Assembly: GCA_013178305.1 (NCBI GenBank)
Contig: JABLXB010000009.1
Location: 1 to 64,000, forward strand
DNA: 64,000 nt
Source: Bacillota bacterium
GTDB lineage: Bacteria; Bacillota; Sulfobacillia; JABLXB01
Direction: 5' to 3'
The notes under the pieces are model-generated. The model saw only the letters and a list, made by a program, of their open reading frames with translations. It did no database searches and was not told the origin of the DNA. Below, in pieces: positions 16,854 through 24,703 of the stretch. Within the stretch, counting starts at the first letter, position 1, and each line of letters begins with the position of its first letter. Both the position numbers and the translations under genes were made by a program.

Positions 16854-17698
16854 ACGCGATCGAAGTAGAGAACGTCACGTACACCTACCCCGATGCCCCG
16901 AGACCCGCCCTGGAGGGGGTCTCGATAGGGATCGGGCGGGGCCGCCTCGTCGCCGTGATGGGTGAGGGTGGGTCGGGCAAGAGCACCCTCCTCAGGTTGC
17001 TCAACGGGATAATCCCCCACGCACTGGGCGGTCGGATGGAGGGACGTGTTCGCGTGCTCGGGCACGATACCCCGGAACGGTCCGTGGCCTGGCTTTCACA
17101 GAGGGTCGGGATGGTGCTCGAGAACCCCGACGTGCAGCTGTTCACCGACACGGTCCGTTCCGAGGTGGCCTTCGGTCCGGAGAACCTGGGCCGGCCGCGA
17201 GACGAGATATTGGCGTCGATCGACTGGGCGCTGGACCTGGTGGGCCTCAAGGGAGTGGAGGACAGACCCCCCGCGGAGCTATCGGGGGGACAGAAGCAGA
17301 GGCTTGCAATTGCGGCAGTACTCGCCACGAGGCCGGAAGTCCTCGTGCTTGACGAGCCGACTTCTCAGATAGACCAGCCGGGTGCGGTTTCGATATTCAA
17401 ATCGATACTGAGACTGAAGGACGAACTGGGGTTGACCATCGTGGTCGCCACGAATGACGTTTCCAGCGTGGCCGAATTCGCGGACGAAGTAATAGTGCTG
17501 CGCGGTGGAAGGATTGCCGGGACGGGGACCCCCGCGAGGGTGTTTTCCGATGAAACGCTGGCCTCCACAACCGGGCGCCCCCAGACGATCAGAGTGGCGC
17601 TGTCTCTGTACGCGAGGGGCCTTCCGTGTACAGACCGGCCGGTCAGGTTCGCCGAATGCAGGGACACGCTCGCCGGTCTCTTTCAGAGGAGATGCTGA
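16850..17698 (+). CDS. ECF transporter ATPase EcfA (first)
   Basis: GTG 16850 overlaps the EcfT stop and begins MNAIEVENVTYTYP. Walker A is GEGGSGKST, the Q-loop region VLENPDVQLFTDTV is typical of EcfA proteins, the signature is LSGGQKQR and Walker B is VLVLDEPTSQID. The 282 residues form one ABC cassette. The C-terminal 60 residues extend past the nucleotide domain and end in a Cys-containing segment. It pairs with the second ATPase to energise EcfT. Confidence 0.9.
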   Translation: MNAIEVENVTYTYPDAPRPALEGVSIGIGRGRLVAVMGEGGSGKSTLLRLLNGIIPHALGGRMEGRVRVLGHDTPERSVAWLSQRVGMVLENPDVQLFTDTVRSEVAFGPENLGRPRDEILASIDWALDLVGLKGVEDRPPAELSGGQKQRLAIAAVLATRPEVLVLDEPTSQIDQPGAVSIFKSILRLKDELGLTIVVATNDVSSVAEFADEVIVLRGGRIAGTGTPARVFSDETLASTTGRPQTIRVALSLYARGLPCTDRPVRFAECRDTLAGLFQRRC

Positions 17699-17699
17699 C

Positions 17700-18563
17700 G
17701 TGGGTCCTGTGCTGAGGGTTAAAGGCCTCGGGTACTCCTACTCGCCGGGCGTGACTGCTCTCGCCGGGATAGACCTCGAGGCCTGGAGCGGTGAGATAGT
17801 AGCCATCGTCGGCGAGAACGGTTCCGGCAAGACGACGCTTTTCAAGGTCATCGCCGGCCTGCTCCACCCCTATCGTGGAACCGTCGAGATTTGCGGTCGC
17901 GATGCGGCCTCCATGTCCGTGCCGGAGATCGCGCGCCTGGCGGGACTCGTGCTGCAGAACCCCGACGTCCAGCTTTTTTCCGGAACGGTGCGCGACGAGG
18001 TCGCATTCGGGGTGAAGAACGCGGGGCTCGACGAGGAGCAAGTCGCACGCGCGACTCAGGAGGCGATCCGCGTCACTGGGCTGGAGGGGCTGGAGGAAGA
18101 GTTCCCGCTCGCGCTTTCGAGGGGAATGAGGGGGCGGGTGGCGCTGGCTTCCGCTCTGGCCATGAACCCGCCCGTCCTCATGCTGGACGAGCCCACGACG
18201 GGGCAGGACTTCAACTCGTTGAGGCGGATAGCGGACATCTTGAGGCAGTTCGCCACGATGGGTGGGGCCGCGCTCATCGCCACTCATAACCTCGAGTTCG
18301 TCGCGGAGAACGCGTCCAGGATCGTCGTCATGGAATCCGGCGCGATCAGGATGAACGGCCCAACGCGGTGGCTGATGTCGCTTCCGGACCTCCTTACCCA
18401 GGTCGATATAGTACTTCCACAGGTGGTTCGGCTGGACAGGGGCCTTTTCAGCGGAGGCCGGCCGGTTTCCCTGACGGTCAGCGAACTCGCCGACAAGGTA
18501 GAGGAAGAATACCGGCTCAATACGCAGCAGGACGATGCAGGAGAAGGAGATGACGCAACTTGA
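17700..18563 (+). CDS. ECF transporter ATPase EcfA' (second)
   Basis: GTG 17700 follows AGAGGAG. Walker A is GENGSGKTT, the Q-loop is LVLQNPDVQLFSGTV and Walker B is VLMLDEPTTG. The signature is degenerate (LSRGMRGR where LSGGQ would be expected), so in the heterodimer this subunit may contribute the non-canonical ATP site, as in many EcfA/A' pairs. The C-terminus has an acidic tail (DDAGEGDD). Its stop overlaps the TTG of the following membrane protein. Confidence 0.9.
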   Translation: MGPVLRVKGLGYSYSPGVTALAGIDLEAWSGEIVAIVGENGSGKTTLFKVIAGLLHPYRGTVEICGRDAASMSVPEIARLAGLVLQNPDVQLFSGTVRDEVAFGVKNAGLDEEQVARATQEAIRVTGLEGLEEEFPLALSRGMRGRVALASALAMNPPVLMLDEPTTGQDFNSLRRIADILRQFATMGGAALIATHNLEFVAENASRIVVMESGAIRMNGPTRWLMSLPDLLTQVDIVLPQVVRLDRGLFSGGRPVSLTVSELADKVEEEYRLNTQQDDAGEGDDAT

Positions 18564-19258
18564 GTAACATGTCGCGGGTACATCCGGCCGTGATCGCAAT
18601 ATGGGCTGCGTTGATTGTCTCGGCAAGTTTTCTCCCGACCCTCCCGATCTGGTTTACGGGGAGCACGTTCAGCCTCGCGTCCGCCCTGATCCCGCTGGCG
18701 GGCATATTCTTCGGCCCCGAGAAGGGAGCTCTCTGCGCGGCAATCGCCCAGGTAGCGGGGACGTTCATCGCTCCGCACACAGCCTGGCTGGGCATATGGA
18801 CCCCCCTCGTGGGGACCGCAAACGCGTACGTCTCAGGGTGCGTCTCGCGGAAGCGGTGGGCGCCGGCGCTCGGGGTCATCGTCGCCGGCTGGGCGCTATG
18901 GTACACGTCTCCGGTGGGTCGCGAGGCCGCGATTTTCCCCGCGGTGTTCTACAGCCTCGGTATCGCCGCCGCCGTCACGGGTTCGACGTGGGGCAGCAAG
19001 TTCATATCCTCCCCGGGGGCGATCACGGCGGGAGCCGGCATCTGGCTCGCGTCGTTCGCGGGGTTTGTGGGGGCCGCTGCGGTCGGCAACGTGTTCGGAC
19101 TCCTCCTCCTGAGGATCCCCGCGAAAGTGTGGAAGGCGCTCGTCTTCGTGTCACCGTGGGAGCGATCACTGTTCTCCCTGATGGCGGCGGTTGTGGGCGT
19201 CCCCTTGATGCAGGGCCTCCGTAAGGTCGGTATAGGGGTCGGCCCTCGCGATAGATAG
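18560..19258 (+). CDS. Candidate substrate-binding S component of the ECF transporter
   Basis: TTG 18560 overlaps the EcfA' stop; ATG 18569 is an alternative. The 232 residues contain about six hydrophobic helices, with FTLASALIP-like packing in helix 2 (GSTFSLASALIPLAGIFFG) and the EKGALCAAIAQ loop that recalls small S components. Its position as fourth gene of an ECF operon and the 3-TM plus 3-TM layout make an S component likely. I see no motif assigning riboflavin, biotin, thiamine, folate or cobalt. The following flavin oxidoreductase may act on the imported compound, but that is only proximity. Confidence 0.65.
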   Translation: MSNMSRVHPAVIAIWAALIVSASFLPTLPIWFTGSTFSLASALIPLAGIFFGPEKGALCAAIAQVAGTFIAPHTAWLGIWTPLVGTANAYVSGCVSRKRWAPALGVIVAGWALWYTSPVGREAAIFPAVFYSLGIAAAVTGSTWGSKFISSPGAITAGAGIWLASFAGFVGAAAVGNVFGLLLLRIPAKVWKALVFVSPWERSLFSLMAAVVGVPLMQGLRKVGIGVGPRDR

Positions 19259-19281
19259 GACTCCCACCGGAGGTGGTGAGG

Positions 19282-20295
19282 GTGGTTTCACTCCTTTCGG
19301 AATTCCCCTTCAAGGGTCTCACGCTACGCAACCGGATCGCCATGCCTCCGATGGCTACCGGTCTCGCCACGGAGTCGGGAGAAGTAACGCCGGCACTGAT
19401 CGAGCATTACTGCAGGCGCGCGGCGTCCGGGACCGGACTTGTCATCGTGGAAAACGCTTACCTCGATCCCGCGGGCCGTCTCGGGCCGAACCAGATCGGC
19501 GTACACCACGACGGCCTCGTAGAGGGCCTGTCATCTTTGGCTTCGGCAGTGAAGGCTGAAGGCGCCGCGGTTGCCCTCCAGATCAACCATGCGGGCGGCT
19601 CGGCCAATCCGCCCGGCGACCTGAAGTACCGCCCGGCCGGGCCGTCCGCGGTTCCGAACCCGAGGGACGGAACCGTTCCGGCCGAGATGTCCGCAGGGGA
19701 AATCGAGGCAGTGGTCGAGGGGTTTGCGCTGGCCGCGTGGCGGGCGGTTGCCGCCGGCTTCGATTCCGTGGAAATCCACGGGGCGCACGGGTACCTTCTC
19801 AGCCAGTTTCTTTCGCCGCTGACCAACCACCGGAGCGACGAATACGGCGGGAGTCTCGAGAACCGAGCGCTGCTCCTCATGGAGGTTGTCCGCGCGGTCA
19901 GGGCGGCGGTGGGTGAGGCATACCCGCTCATATTCAGGCTGGGCGCCTGGGACGGGGTCAAGGGAGGTCTCATGCTGGAACACAGCGTGGCCGTGGCGCG
20001 TGACCTCGCGCGGGCAGGCGTCGACCTCCTCGACGTCTCGGGCGGGTTCTGCGGGTCCAGGCCGGACTTCCTGCAGGGCGTGGACGGTTACTTCATTCCC
20101 CTGGCGGCCGCGATCCGTAAGGAGGCAGGGGCCCCCGTACTGTGCGCGGGCGGGATCACCGAGCCCGACTATGCCAACAGGCTCGTCAGGTACGATAGGG
20201 TAGACCTTGTCGGCATCGGCCGCGCCATGCTCGAAGACCCCGACTGGGCGCGGCGCGCGATAGAACTCGCCGGTTCGCGGGACGGGGGGTCGTAA
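19282..20295 (+). CDS. NADH:flavin oxidoreductase, old yellow enzyme family
   Basis: GTG 19282 lies eight bases after GGAGG; two earlier GTGs overlap that site. A single-domain TIM barrel of about 337 residues with FKGLTLRNRIAMPPM at the N-terminus, the active-site region EIHGAHGYLLSQFLSP (His pair) and the flavin-binding SLENRALLLMEVV. It lacks the C-terminal 4Fe-4S and FAD domains of the dienoyl-CoA reductase branch, so it resembles YqjM-type ene reductases. The preceding S component ends 23 bases upstream, so they may be cotranscribed. A terminator follows. Confidence 0.9.
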   Translation: MVSLLSEFPFKGLTLRNRIAMPPMATGLATESGEVTPALIEHYCRRAASGTGLVIVENAYLDPAGRLGPNQIGVHHDGLVEGLSSLASAVKAEGAAVALQINHAGGSANPPGDLKYRPAGPSAVPNPRDGTVPAEMSAGEIEAVVEGFALAAWRAVAAGFDSVEIHGAHGYLLSQFLSPLTNHRSDEYGGSLENRALLLMEVVRAVRAAVGEAYPLIFRLGAWDGVKGGLMLEHSVAVARDLARAGVDLLDVSGGFCGSRPDFLQGVDGYFIPLAAAIRKEAGAPVLCAGGITEPDYANRLVRYDRVDLVGIGRAMLEDPDWARRAIELAGSRDGGS

Positions 20296-20412
20296 ACTCG
20301 ACTACCGGATGAGCATGTAGGAGATGCCCCGATGCGGACTTGGGCAGGAACTCCCCTCTTTGACCCCCAACAGTCTCCTGGGCCTGGCTGACACACTATG
20401 TAGAATAGCGAA

Positions 20413-20433
20413 GGCCCCCGAACGGGGGCTTTT
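20413..20433 (+). terminator. Rho-independent terminator
   Basis: GCCCCCG (20414-20420), AA loop, CGGGGGC (20423-20429) and TTTT. It ends the ECF/oxidoreductase unit on the plus strand. The remaining bases between 20296 and 20446 show nothing I recognise. Confidence 0.85.
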
Positions 20434-20446
20434 CCGCATGTTCGGG

Positions 20447-20641
20447 TTACTGGGCCGTAGCTTGGAGTTGTTGCAGTGAGTATTGGCACTCAACAATACA
20501 GAGGTCGAGGTGATGCGCTCCCTCTACCAGATTAGTCTTGACCGGTGCATTGGTGTCGGAATTAGCCATAGTTCGGAGTTGGCTGGCAGTCTGTTGGCAC
20601 TGTTGTATGCATTGCTGGATCACTTGAGTGGAGGACACCAT
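20447..20641 (-). CDS. Small Cys/His helical-hairpin protein, second of a pair
   Basis: A 64-residue protein with AAAGGAGAG before the ATG. It has two predicted helices. The first carries CIQQC (about residues 11-15) and the second carries GAHHLDLCIVECQ (about 41-53), giving four Cys and two His with the spacing of a helical hairpin that could bind a metal or form a four-helix dimer. It is clearly paralogous to the gene just upstream. Base composition is lower in GC than the surroundings. No function is known to me; small coat or four-helix copper-binding proteins are the nearest analogies. Confidence 0.75.
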   Translation of the reverse strand: MVSSTQVIQQCIQQCQQTASQLRTMANSDTNAPVKTNLVEGAHHLDLCIVECQYSLQQLQATAQ

Positions 20642-20674
20642 TCTTCACTCTCCTTTGGCCCGTTTGTCACCGCT

Positions 20675-20851
20675 CTATCTCATCTGGGTCGCGCTTTGGC
20701 ACTGTCGAATGCAGAGCTCGACATGGTGAGCGCCCTGGGTAAGCATGTCTCTGACGCCCGGATCACTGACGCCATTAGCCGCGCCCCGCAGTGAGTTCGC
20801 CGCCTGAGTACACGTTTGGATACACTGGTTTATCTGTTGAGTATCCGGCAT
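20675..20851 (-). CDS. Small Cys/His helical-hairpin protein, first of a pair
   Basis: A 58-residue reading frame with AGAAGGGGTG eight bases before its ATG. The sequence MPDTQQINQCIQTC starts the first helix and GAHHVELCIRQCQ forms the second, matching the neighbour at 20447-20641 in Cys, His and Gly positions (Q-C-I-Q-x-C and G-A-H-H-x-x-L-C-I-x-x-C-Q). Thirty-three bases separate the two genes, so they are probably one transcript. Conservation between the copies supports it as a real gene despite its size. Confidence 0.75.
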   Translation of the reverse strand: MPDTQQINQCIQTCTQAANSLRGAANGVSDPGVRDMLTQGAHHVELCIRQCQSATQMR

Positions 20852-21104
20852 TTCGATTTCACCCCTTCTTGTACCTCTAAGAAGGTAGTATTGGGCGCTC
20901 TACGCCAGTCTATCCCACCCCGAGACGCCTTGGATCTGGATTCCCGCTCATTTACGTGTTGACTGTACGCTCCCAGGGAGTCCACTGAAGATGAACGCTT
21001 TTCGCTTGGCCCTGGCAAAGCGTCTGGTAGACCACGAGGCGGCCATAAATGATTTCAATCGGAAGCCTGGGGACACCCCCTCTATCCCTACGGTCGCGAC
21101 TTCC

Positions 21105-22394
21105 TCACTGTGCGCGTCTCACTGCGTCGAGGGCCATGGCTATGAGGCGCAGGGCGATCTCCTCAGGCTGGGCCGGCCCTGCCTGCGGCTTGACGCCGCC
21201 CTGAGCCGTCTTCGGCGTTCCGCCCCCCTTTCCCCCAAGCGCTGCCATGACCTCCTTCATTACGGCGCCCATGTCAGTGTCGACGTCGTCAGAGCGGGAG
21301 AACACCGCCCTCACGCCCTCGGGCCCGGGGGTCGCGAGCAGCGCAATCGCGTTTCCGGCTGCCGCTACCTTCGCCGCAAGTACCCTCGCCTCTTCGAACG
21401 TCCTTCCAGATAGGGATCTGGCTACCACGAGAGGGATGCCCGGCTGCCCCAGGATGTCAGGCTTCGCAAGCATGGCCTCGGCCTCGTACGACATGGTTGA
21501 CGCCGAGAGCCGCTCCACTTCTTTTGACAGTGCCTGTACCTGCTGGACCTGCCGTGAAACCGCCGCGTCCAGCTCGTTTGGCGCCACGGACAGTGACCTC
21601 GAGATGGCGTTGACCAGCGCGTTCTTCCACCTGAACTCCTGCAGTGCGCGGTTTCCGCACACGAACGAAAGGCGAACGCCGGACCGCACCCGCTCCCATT
21701 TGATGACGTTGATCAAACCGACCTCTCCCGTGCACCGCGGGTGCGTACCCCCACAGGGCGAGTAGTCGAAGCCGTCCACCTCGATTATGCGAATTGGCCC
21801 CTCGCGCTCGGGGCGCTTCCTGAGCGGGAGCCGCAATGCCTCGTCCAGCGAATACCACGTTGCCGCCACCCGACGGTTCTCAAACACGATCCGGTTCGCC
21901 AGGTCCTCAGCGCGTGCGGCATCACGTTCATCGAGCGAATGCGCGTTCAGGTCTATCGCCACGTACTCATGTCCCAGGTGAAACCCGACCGTATCGGCAT
22001 CGAGCGTCTTCTCGAACGCCGATGACAGGATGTGCTGCCCGAGGTGCTGCTGCATGTGGTCGAACCTGCGCTCGAAGTCGACCCGGCACGTGACGGCGTC
22101 TCCGGGCCGGAATGGGACCGGGGCCTCCGCGTCGCCCGCGCCTGCGACTTCACCCCCGGCTGCCCTGACGAGGTGCAGCACCTCGCCATCTTCCTCGATC
22201 ACCGCGGCCACAGACAGGCCGCCGATGTCGCCGAGATCCCACGGTTGCCCCCCGGATTCCGGGTAGAACGCGGTGCGGTCGAGGGTCACGGCCAGGACCG
22301 CTACGCCCTCGGGGCCGGGGGCGGGCACGACTGAGCGGACGGTGGCCTCGAACTCCGTCAGGTATGGGTCCTCGTAGTACAGTCTCTCCGCCAA
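21105..22394 (-). CDS. Alanyl-tRNA editing protein, AlaX-like with DHHA1 domain
   Basis: I choose TTG 22394, eight bases after GGAGG; the frame opens earlier at 22433 without a site. About 429 residues. The N-terminal part matches the AlaRS editing-associated domain (RTAFYPESGGQPWDLG). The zinc site is given by HMQQHLGQHILS and by the CGGTHPRCTG pair, and the C-terminal 130 residues form a DHHA1 domain with GNAIALLATPG. The aminoacylation domain is absent. Such proteins hydrolyse Ser-tRNA(Ala) or Gly-tRNA(Ala) in trans. Confidence 0.9.
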   Translation of the reverse strand: MAERLYYEDPYLTEFEATVRSVVPAPGPEGVAVLAVTLDRTAFYPESGGQPWDLGDIGGLSVAAVIEEDGEVLHLVRAAGGEVAGAGDAEAPVPFRPGDAVTCRVDFERRFDHMQQHLGQHILSSAFEKTLDADTVGFHLGHEYVAIDLNAHSLDERDAARAEDLANRIVFENRRVAATWYSLDEALRLPLRKRPEREGPIRIIEVDGFDYSPCGGTHPRCTGEVGLINVIKWERVRSGVRLSFVCGNRALQEFRWKNALVNAISRSLSVAPNELDAAVSRQVQQVQALSKEVERLSASTMSYEAEAMLAKPDILGQPGIPLVVARSLSGRTFEEARVLAAKVAAAGNAIALLATPGPEGVRAVFSRSDDVDTDMGAVMKEVMAALGGKGGGTPKTAQGGVKPQAGPAQPEEIALRLIAMALDAVRRAQ

Positions 22395-22482
22395 AGCACA
22401 TCCCTCCGGGAGAGCAGGGTTCGGGACTCGCAAGGATTATCCTGCCCAACCGGACTGCGACCCTTCACGGACAATGCTCGCG

Positions 22483-22517
22483 CTACTATTGACCGTAGTA
22501 GACGCTTGGGGTAGAAT
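22483..22517 (+). promoter_or_regulatory. SigA promoter overlapped by BlaI-type operator
   Basis: TTGACC (22489-22494) and TAGAAT (22512-22517) are 17 bases apart. The palindrome TACTA-N7-TAGTA (22484-22500) covers the -35 element. The same TACTA-N7-TAGTA occurs at the promoter of the DUF2318 gene, and this half-site is the known BlaI/MecI/CopY recognition core. It implies autorepression of the following regulator gene. Confidence 0.85.
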
Positions 22518-22538
22518 ACCGGCAGGAGGTGGCCCGTC

Positions 22539-22961
22539 TTGACCCGCTTCTTCGAGTTCAAGCCGCACGAACGCGGCCTGGAGAAGGTACTCGGAGGCCT
22601 CGAGGCCGAGATCATGACCGAGGTCTGGTCCTGTGGGCGGTGCACCGTAAGAGATATTCACGATCGCCTGAGGTCCCGGAAGGACCTCGCCTACACGACG
22701 GTCATGACCGTGATGGGCCGCCTGGCGCAGAAGGGCCTCCTCAACCGCGAAATGGTTGAGGGCGTTTACTACTACGAGCCAGCCATGAGCCGCGACGAAT
22801 TCGAGGGGAGTGTTGCTGCCGAGGTCCTCGACGGGCTGCTGGAGGCCTTTTCGGAGAAAGCCATTGCGCACCTCCTGGGCGGCACCGGCAAAGCTAACCG
22901 TGAAGAGGTAGAAAGACTGGCCAGGATCATCGAAGAGCGCAGAAAGGAGAAGCGGGGCTGA
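22539..22961 (+). CDS. BlaI/MecI/CopY-family transcriptional repressor
   Basis: TTG 22539 follows GCAGGAGG. The winged-helix domain (about residues 15-85) has EAEIMTEVWSCGRCTVRDI, the recognition region DLAYTTVMTVMGRLAQKGLL and the wing VYYYEPAMS. The C-terminal dimerisation helix ends EERRKEKRG. Such repressors are inactivated by a membrane M56 protease; that gene follows with a one-base overlap. Two TACTA-N7-TAGTA operators in the cluster give clear targets. With metal-associated genes downstream, the signal is more likely a metal or redox stress than a beta-lactam. Confidence 0.9.
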   Translation: MTRFFEFKPHERGLEKVLGGLEAEIMTEVWSCGRCTVRDIHDRLRSRKDLAYTTVMTVMGRLAQKGLLNREMVEGVYYYEPAMSRDEFEGSVAAEVLDGLLEAFSEKAIAHLLGGTGKANREEVERLARIIEERRKEKRG

Positions 22962-23965
22962 TGTCGTTCACGCCGGGCTCACTGATGGTGCACCTGAGCG
23001 TCGCCTCATTCCTCGGGCTGGCTGTCGTGAGCGGCCTTGTCGGGCTACTCGCGATCAGGAATCCCGCCTGCAGGGCGCTCCTGTTCGCCTGGGTGCTGAT
23101 TGCCCCCGTGCTCGCGTTCTCGGTGCACAGCGTGGCGCCCCGCGAATGCTCCGTGCTGCCGGGGATCTCCTATTGGGCGCACCTCGCCTGCGTTGCGGGC
23201 AGATGGCTCGGCCTTGCGGGACTCGCCATCATGGGTGCCGGCCTGCTGGTCGTCCTGGCCCAGACCGGGGCCACCCTCATCATGTGTCACAGGCTCGTAT
23301 CCACATCCACGCCTGCCGGGAAGGTGCCTGGCGGCGGCGACGCCGGCGGCGTGGCTTCCGGCGGCTCCGGCAGCGTTTCCAGCAGCGCAGCGCAACCAGC
23401 AGTCGCAGCCCTGGCGGAGATCTGCGCCGGAGCCGGTGTCGAACGTCCCAGGCTGCTGCTCACCAGGTTGAACGGAGTGTGCTGCACTATAGGGGTCTTC
23501 CGCCCATCCGTGGTCCTCTCGCGGGACCTGTGCGGGGCGCTTGAGCCCGACGAACTCAGGGCTGTGCTGGCCCACGAGGTAGCCCATATTACCAGACATG
23601 ACAACGCCCTGGGCCTCGTCGCCGGCGTGCTTCGCGCGTTGACCTTCTTTTCGCCGGCGGCTCACTACGCGCTTTCCAGGTACCTTGTCGAACGGGAGAA
23701 AGCGGCGGACGACCTGGCCGTGGCCTTGAGCGGCGACGCGGTCGCCCTGGCCTCCGGGTTGCTGAAGGTCTACAGGGCGCGTGAGACTCGCCTCCAGCCG
23801 AAGGTATTGGTAGAGGTCGCGGCTACCGGCGAGGGTCTAAAAGGCCGTATCCGGCGCCTCCTTGCGCCGGATGAGAACGCGGCGCGCGGACCGGTGCGTT
23901 TGCAGACCTGGCGGGCTTCGGCGGTGGCTGTACTGGTGCTCGTGCTGACACTCTATCTCTGTTGA
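22961..23965 (+). CDS. M56-family membrane metallopeptidase (BlaR1-like)
   Basis: A membrane protein of 334 residues with N-terminal helices, a Gly/Ser-rich cytosolic linker around residues 118-145 and the zinc motif LAHEVAHITRHDN, followed by a distal LVEREKAADDLAV glutamate. The C-terminus is a single transmembrane helix; no penicillin-binding sensor domain is present, unlike BlaR1/MecR1. By family analogy it cleaves the BlaI-type repressor encoded just upstream. How a signal reaches it is not visible. Confidence 0.85.
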   Translation: MSFTPGSLMVHLSVASFLGLAVVSGLVGLLAIRNPACRALLFAWVLIAPVLAFSVHSVAPRECSVLPGISYWAHLACVAGRWLGLAGLAIMGAGLLVVLAQTGATLIMCHRLVSTSTPAGKVPGGGDAGGVASGGSGSVSSSAAQPAVAALAEICAGAGVERPRLLLTRLNGVCCTIGVFRPSVVLSRDLCGALEPDELRAVLAHEVAHITRHDNALGLVAGVLRALTFFSPAAHYALSRYLVEREKAADDLAVALSGDAVALASGLLKVYRARETRLQPKVLVEVAATGEGLKGRIRRLLAPDENAARGPVRLQTWRASAVAVLVLVLTLYLC

Positions 23966-24018
23966 CACACCCTTGCGGTGTAGTATATGTTTGCGCTGTA
24001 ATACTACGCAGCGTAGTA
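23962..24018 (+). promoter_or_regulatory. Second BlaI-controlled promoter
   Basis: TTGACA (23962-23967) and TATATG (23984-23989) form a promoter with a 16-base spacer. TACTA-N7-TAGTA lies at 24002-24018, just past the likely start site, identical in half-sites and spacing to the operator at 22484. A wider palindrome GTAGTAT-N14-ATACTAC (23980-24007) overlaps both. It drives the DUF2318 gene and the ABC genes after it. Confidence 0.85.
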
Positions 24019-24035
24019 CGACGGGAGGGAGTAGG

Positions 24036-24617
24036 ATGACTCAGTTCTCCGGCAAGCGAGCGAGGGTAGAACGCGCCGGGTCCAACTGGGGCGCCGGGCT
24101 GCTAATCGTGGTGCTGATGGTAAGCGCCTCCGCGGTGGGGACGTGGTACTTCCTTAACCGCGGTGACCGCCCCTCGTCCCGGATTCAGGCCGGTCCGCTG
24201 CAGGCGGGCAATTCGCGGCAGGGCGCCTCCGCTCAGGCCGTGACCAGAATGGCGGACGTGGAAGCGCGGGTCGAAAAGGGCAAGGTGTCGGTCTCGCTGG
24301 AGACTGTCCGGGACAAAGGGCTGATCAGGTTCGTGTACGAGGGCAAGCAGGAGCTCCCGCTGCTCGCATACGTTGCGCCGTCCGGCAAGGTCGTCACGGC
24401 GGTGAGCATGTGCGAGCCGTGCCAGTCGACGCGGTTCTTCATCCAGGGGAAGAACATCGTGTGTTCGACGTGCTACTCCCAGTGGGACCTCGAGACCCTG
24501 AAAGGCGTGACAGGCGGTTGCCTCGAGTACCCGCCTGATGTCCTGCCCAATTCAATTGAGGGCGACAGGGTGCTCATTGACGAGACGGCGGTCACCGGGT
24601 GGAAGCCCCGGGTCTAG
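24036..24617 (+). CDS. DUF2318-type membrane-anchored metal/Fe-S protein
   Basis: ATG 24036 follows GGGAGGGAG. Residues 20-41 form one transmembrane anchor (LLIVVLMVSASAVGTWYFL) and the rest faces outside. Two CxxC pairs, SMCEPCQS and VCSTCYSQWD, followed by GGCLEYPP, match the C-terminal domain of DUF2318 proteins. DUF2318 genes accompany FtsX/MacB-type ABC genes in iron or copper handling systems, as here. A redox or metal-transfer role is inferred; the bound metal is unknown. Confidence 0.8.
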   Translation: MTQFSGKRARVERAGSNWGAGLLIVVLMVSASAVGTWYFLNRGDRPSSRIQAGPLQAGNSRQGASAQAVTRMADVEARVEKGKVSVSLETVRDKGLIRFVYEGKQELPLLAYVAPSGKVVTAVSMCEPCQSTRFFIQGKNIVCSTCYSQWDLETLKGVTGGCLEYPPDVLPNSIEGDRVLIDETAVTGWKPRV

Positions 24618-24703
24618 AATGCTTCAGTCACGGACGGTGGTCCTAATGAGGAGAGACGTAATCCGCGTATTCCCCCGTGAATTGCGCTGAGGAGGGTCAA
24701 CCG

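Noticed and set aside
22961-23965. Beta-lactam receptor BlaR1
   Set aside because: The extracellular penicillin-binding sensor domain is absent and the downstream genes are metal-related.
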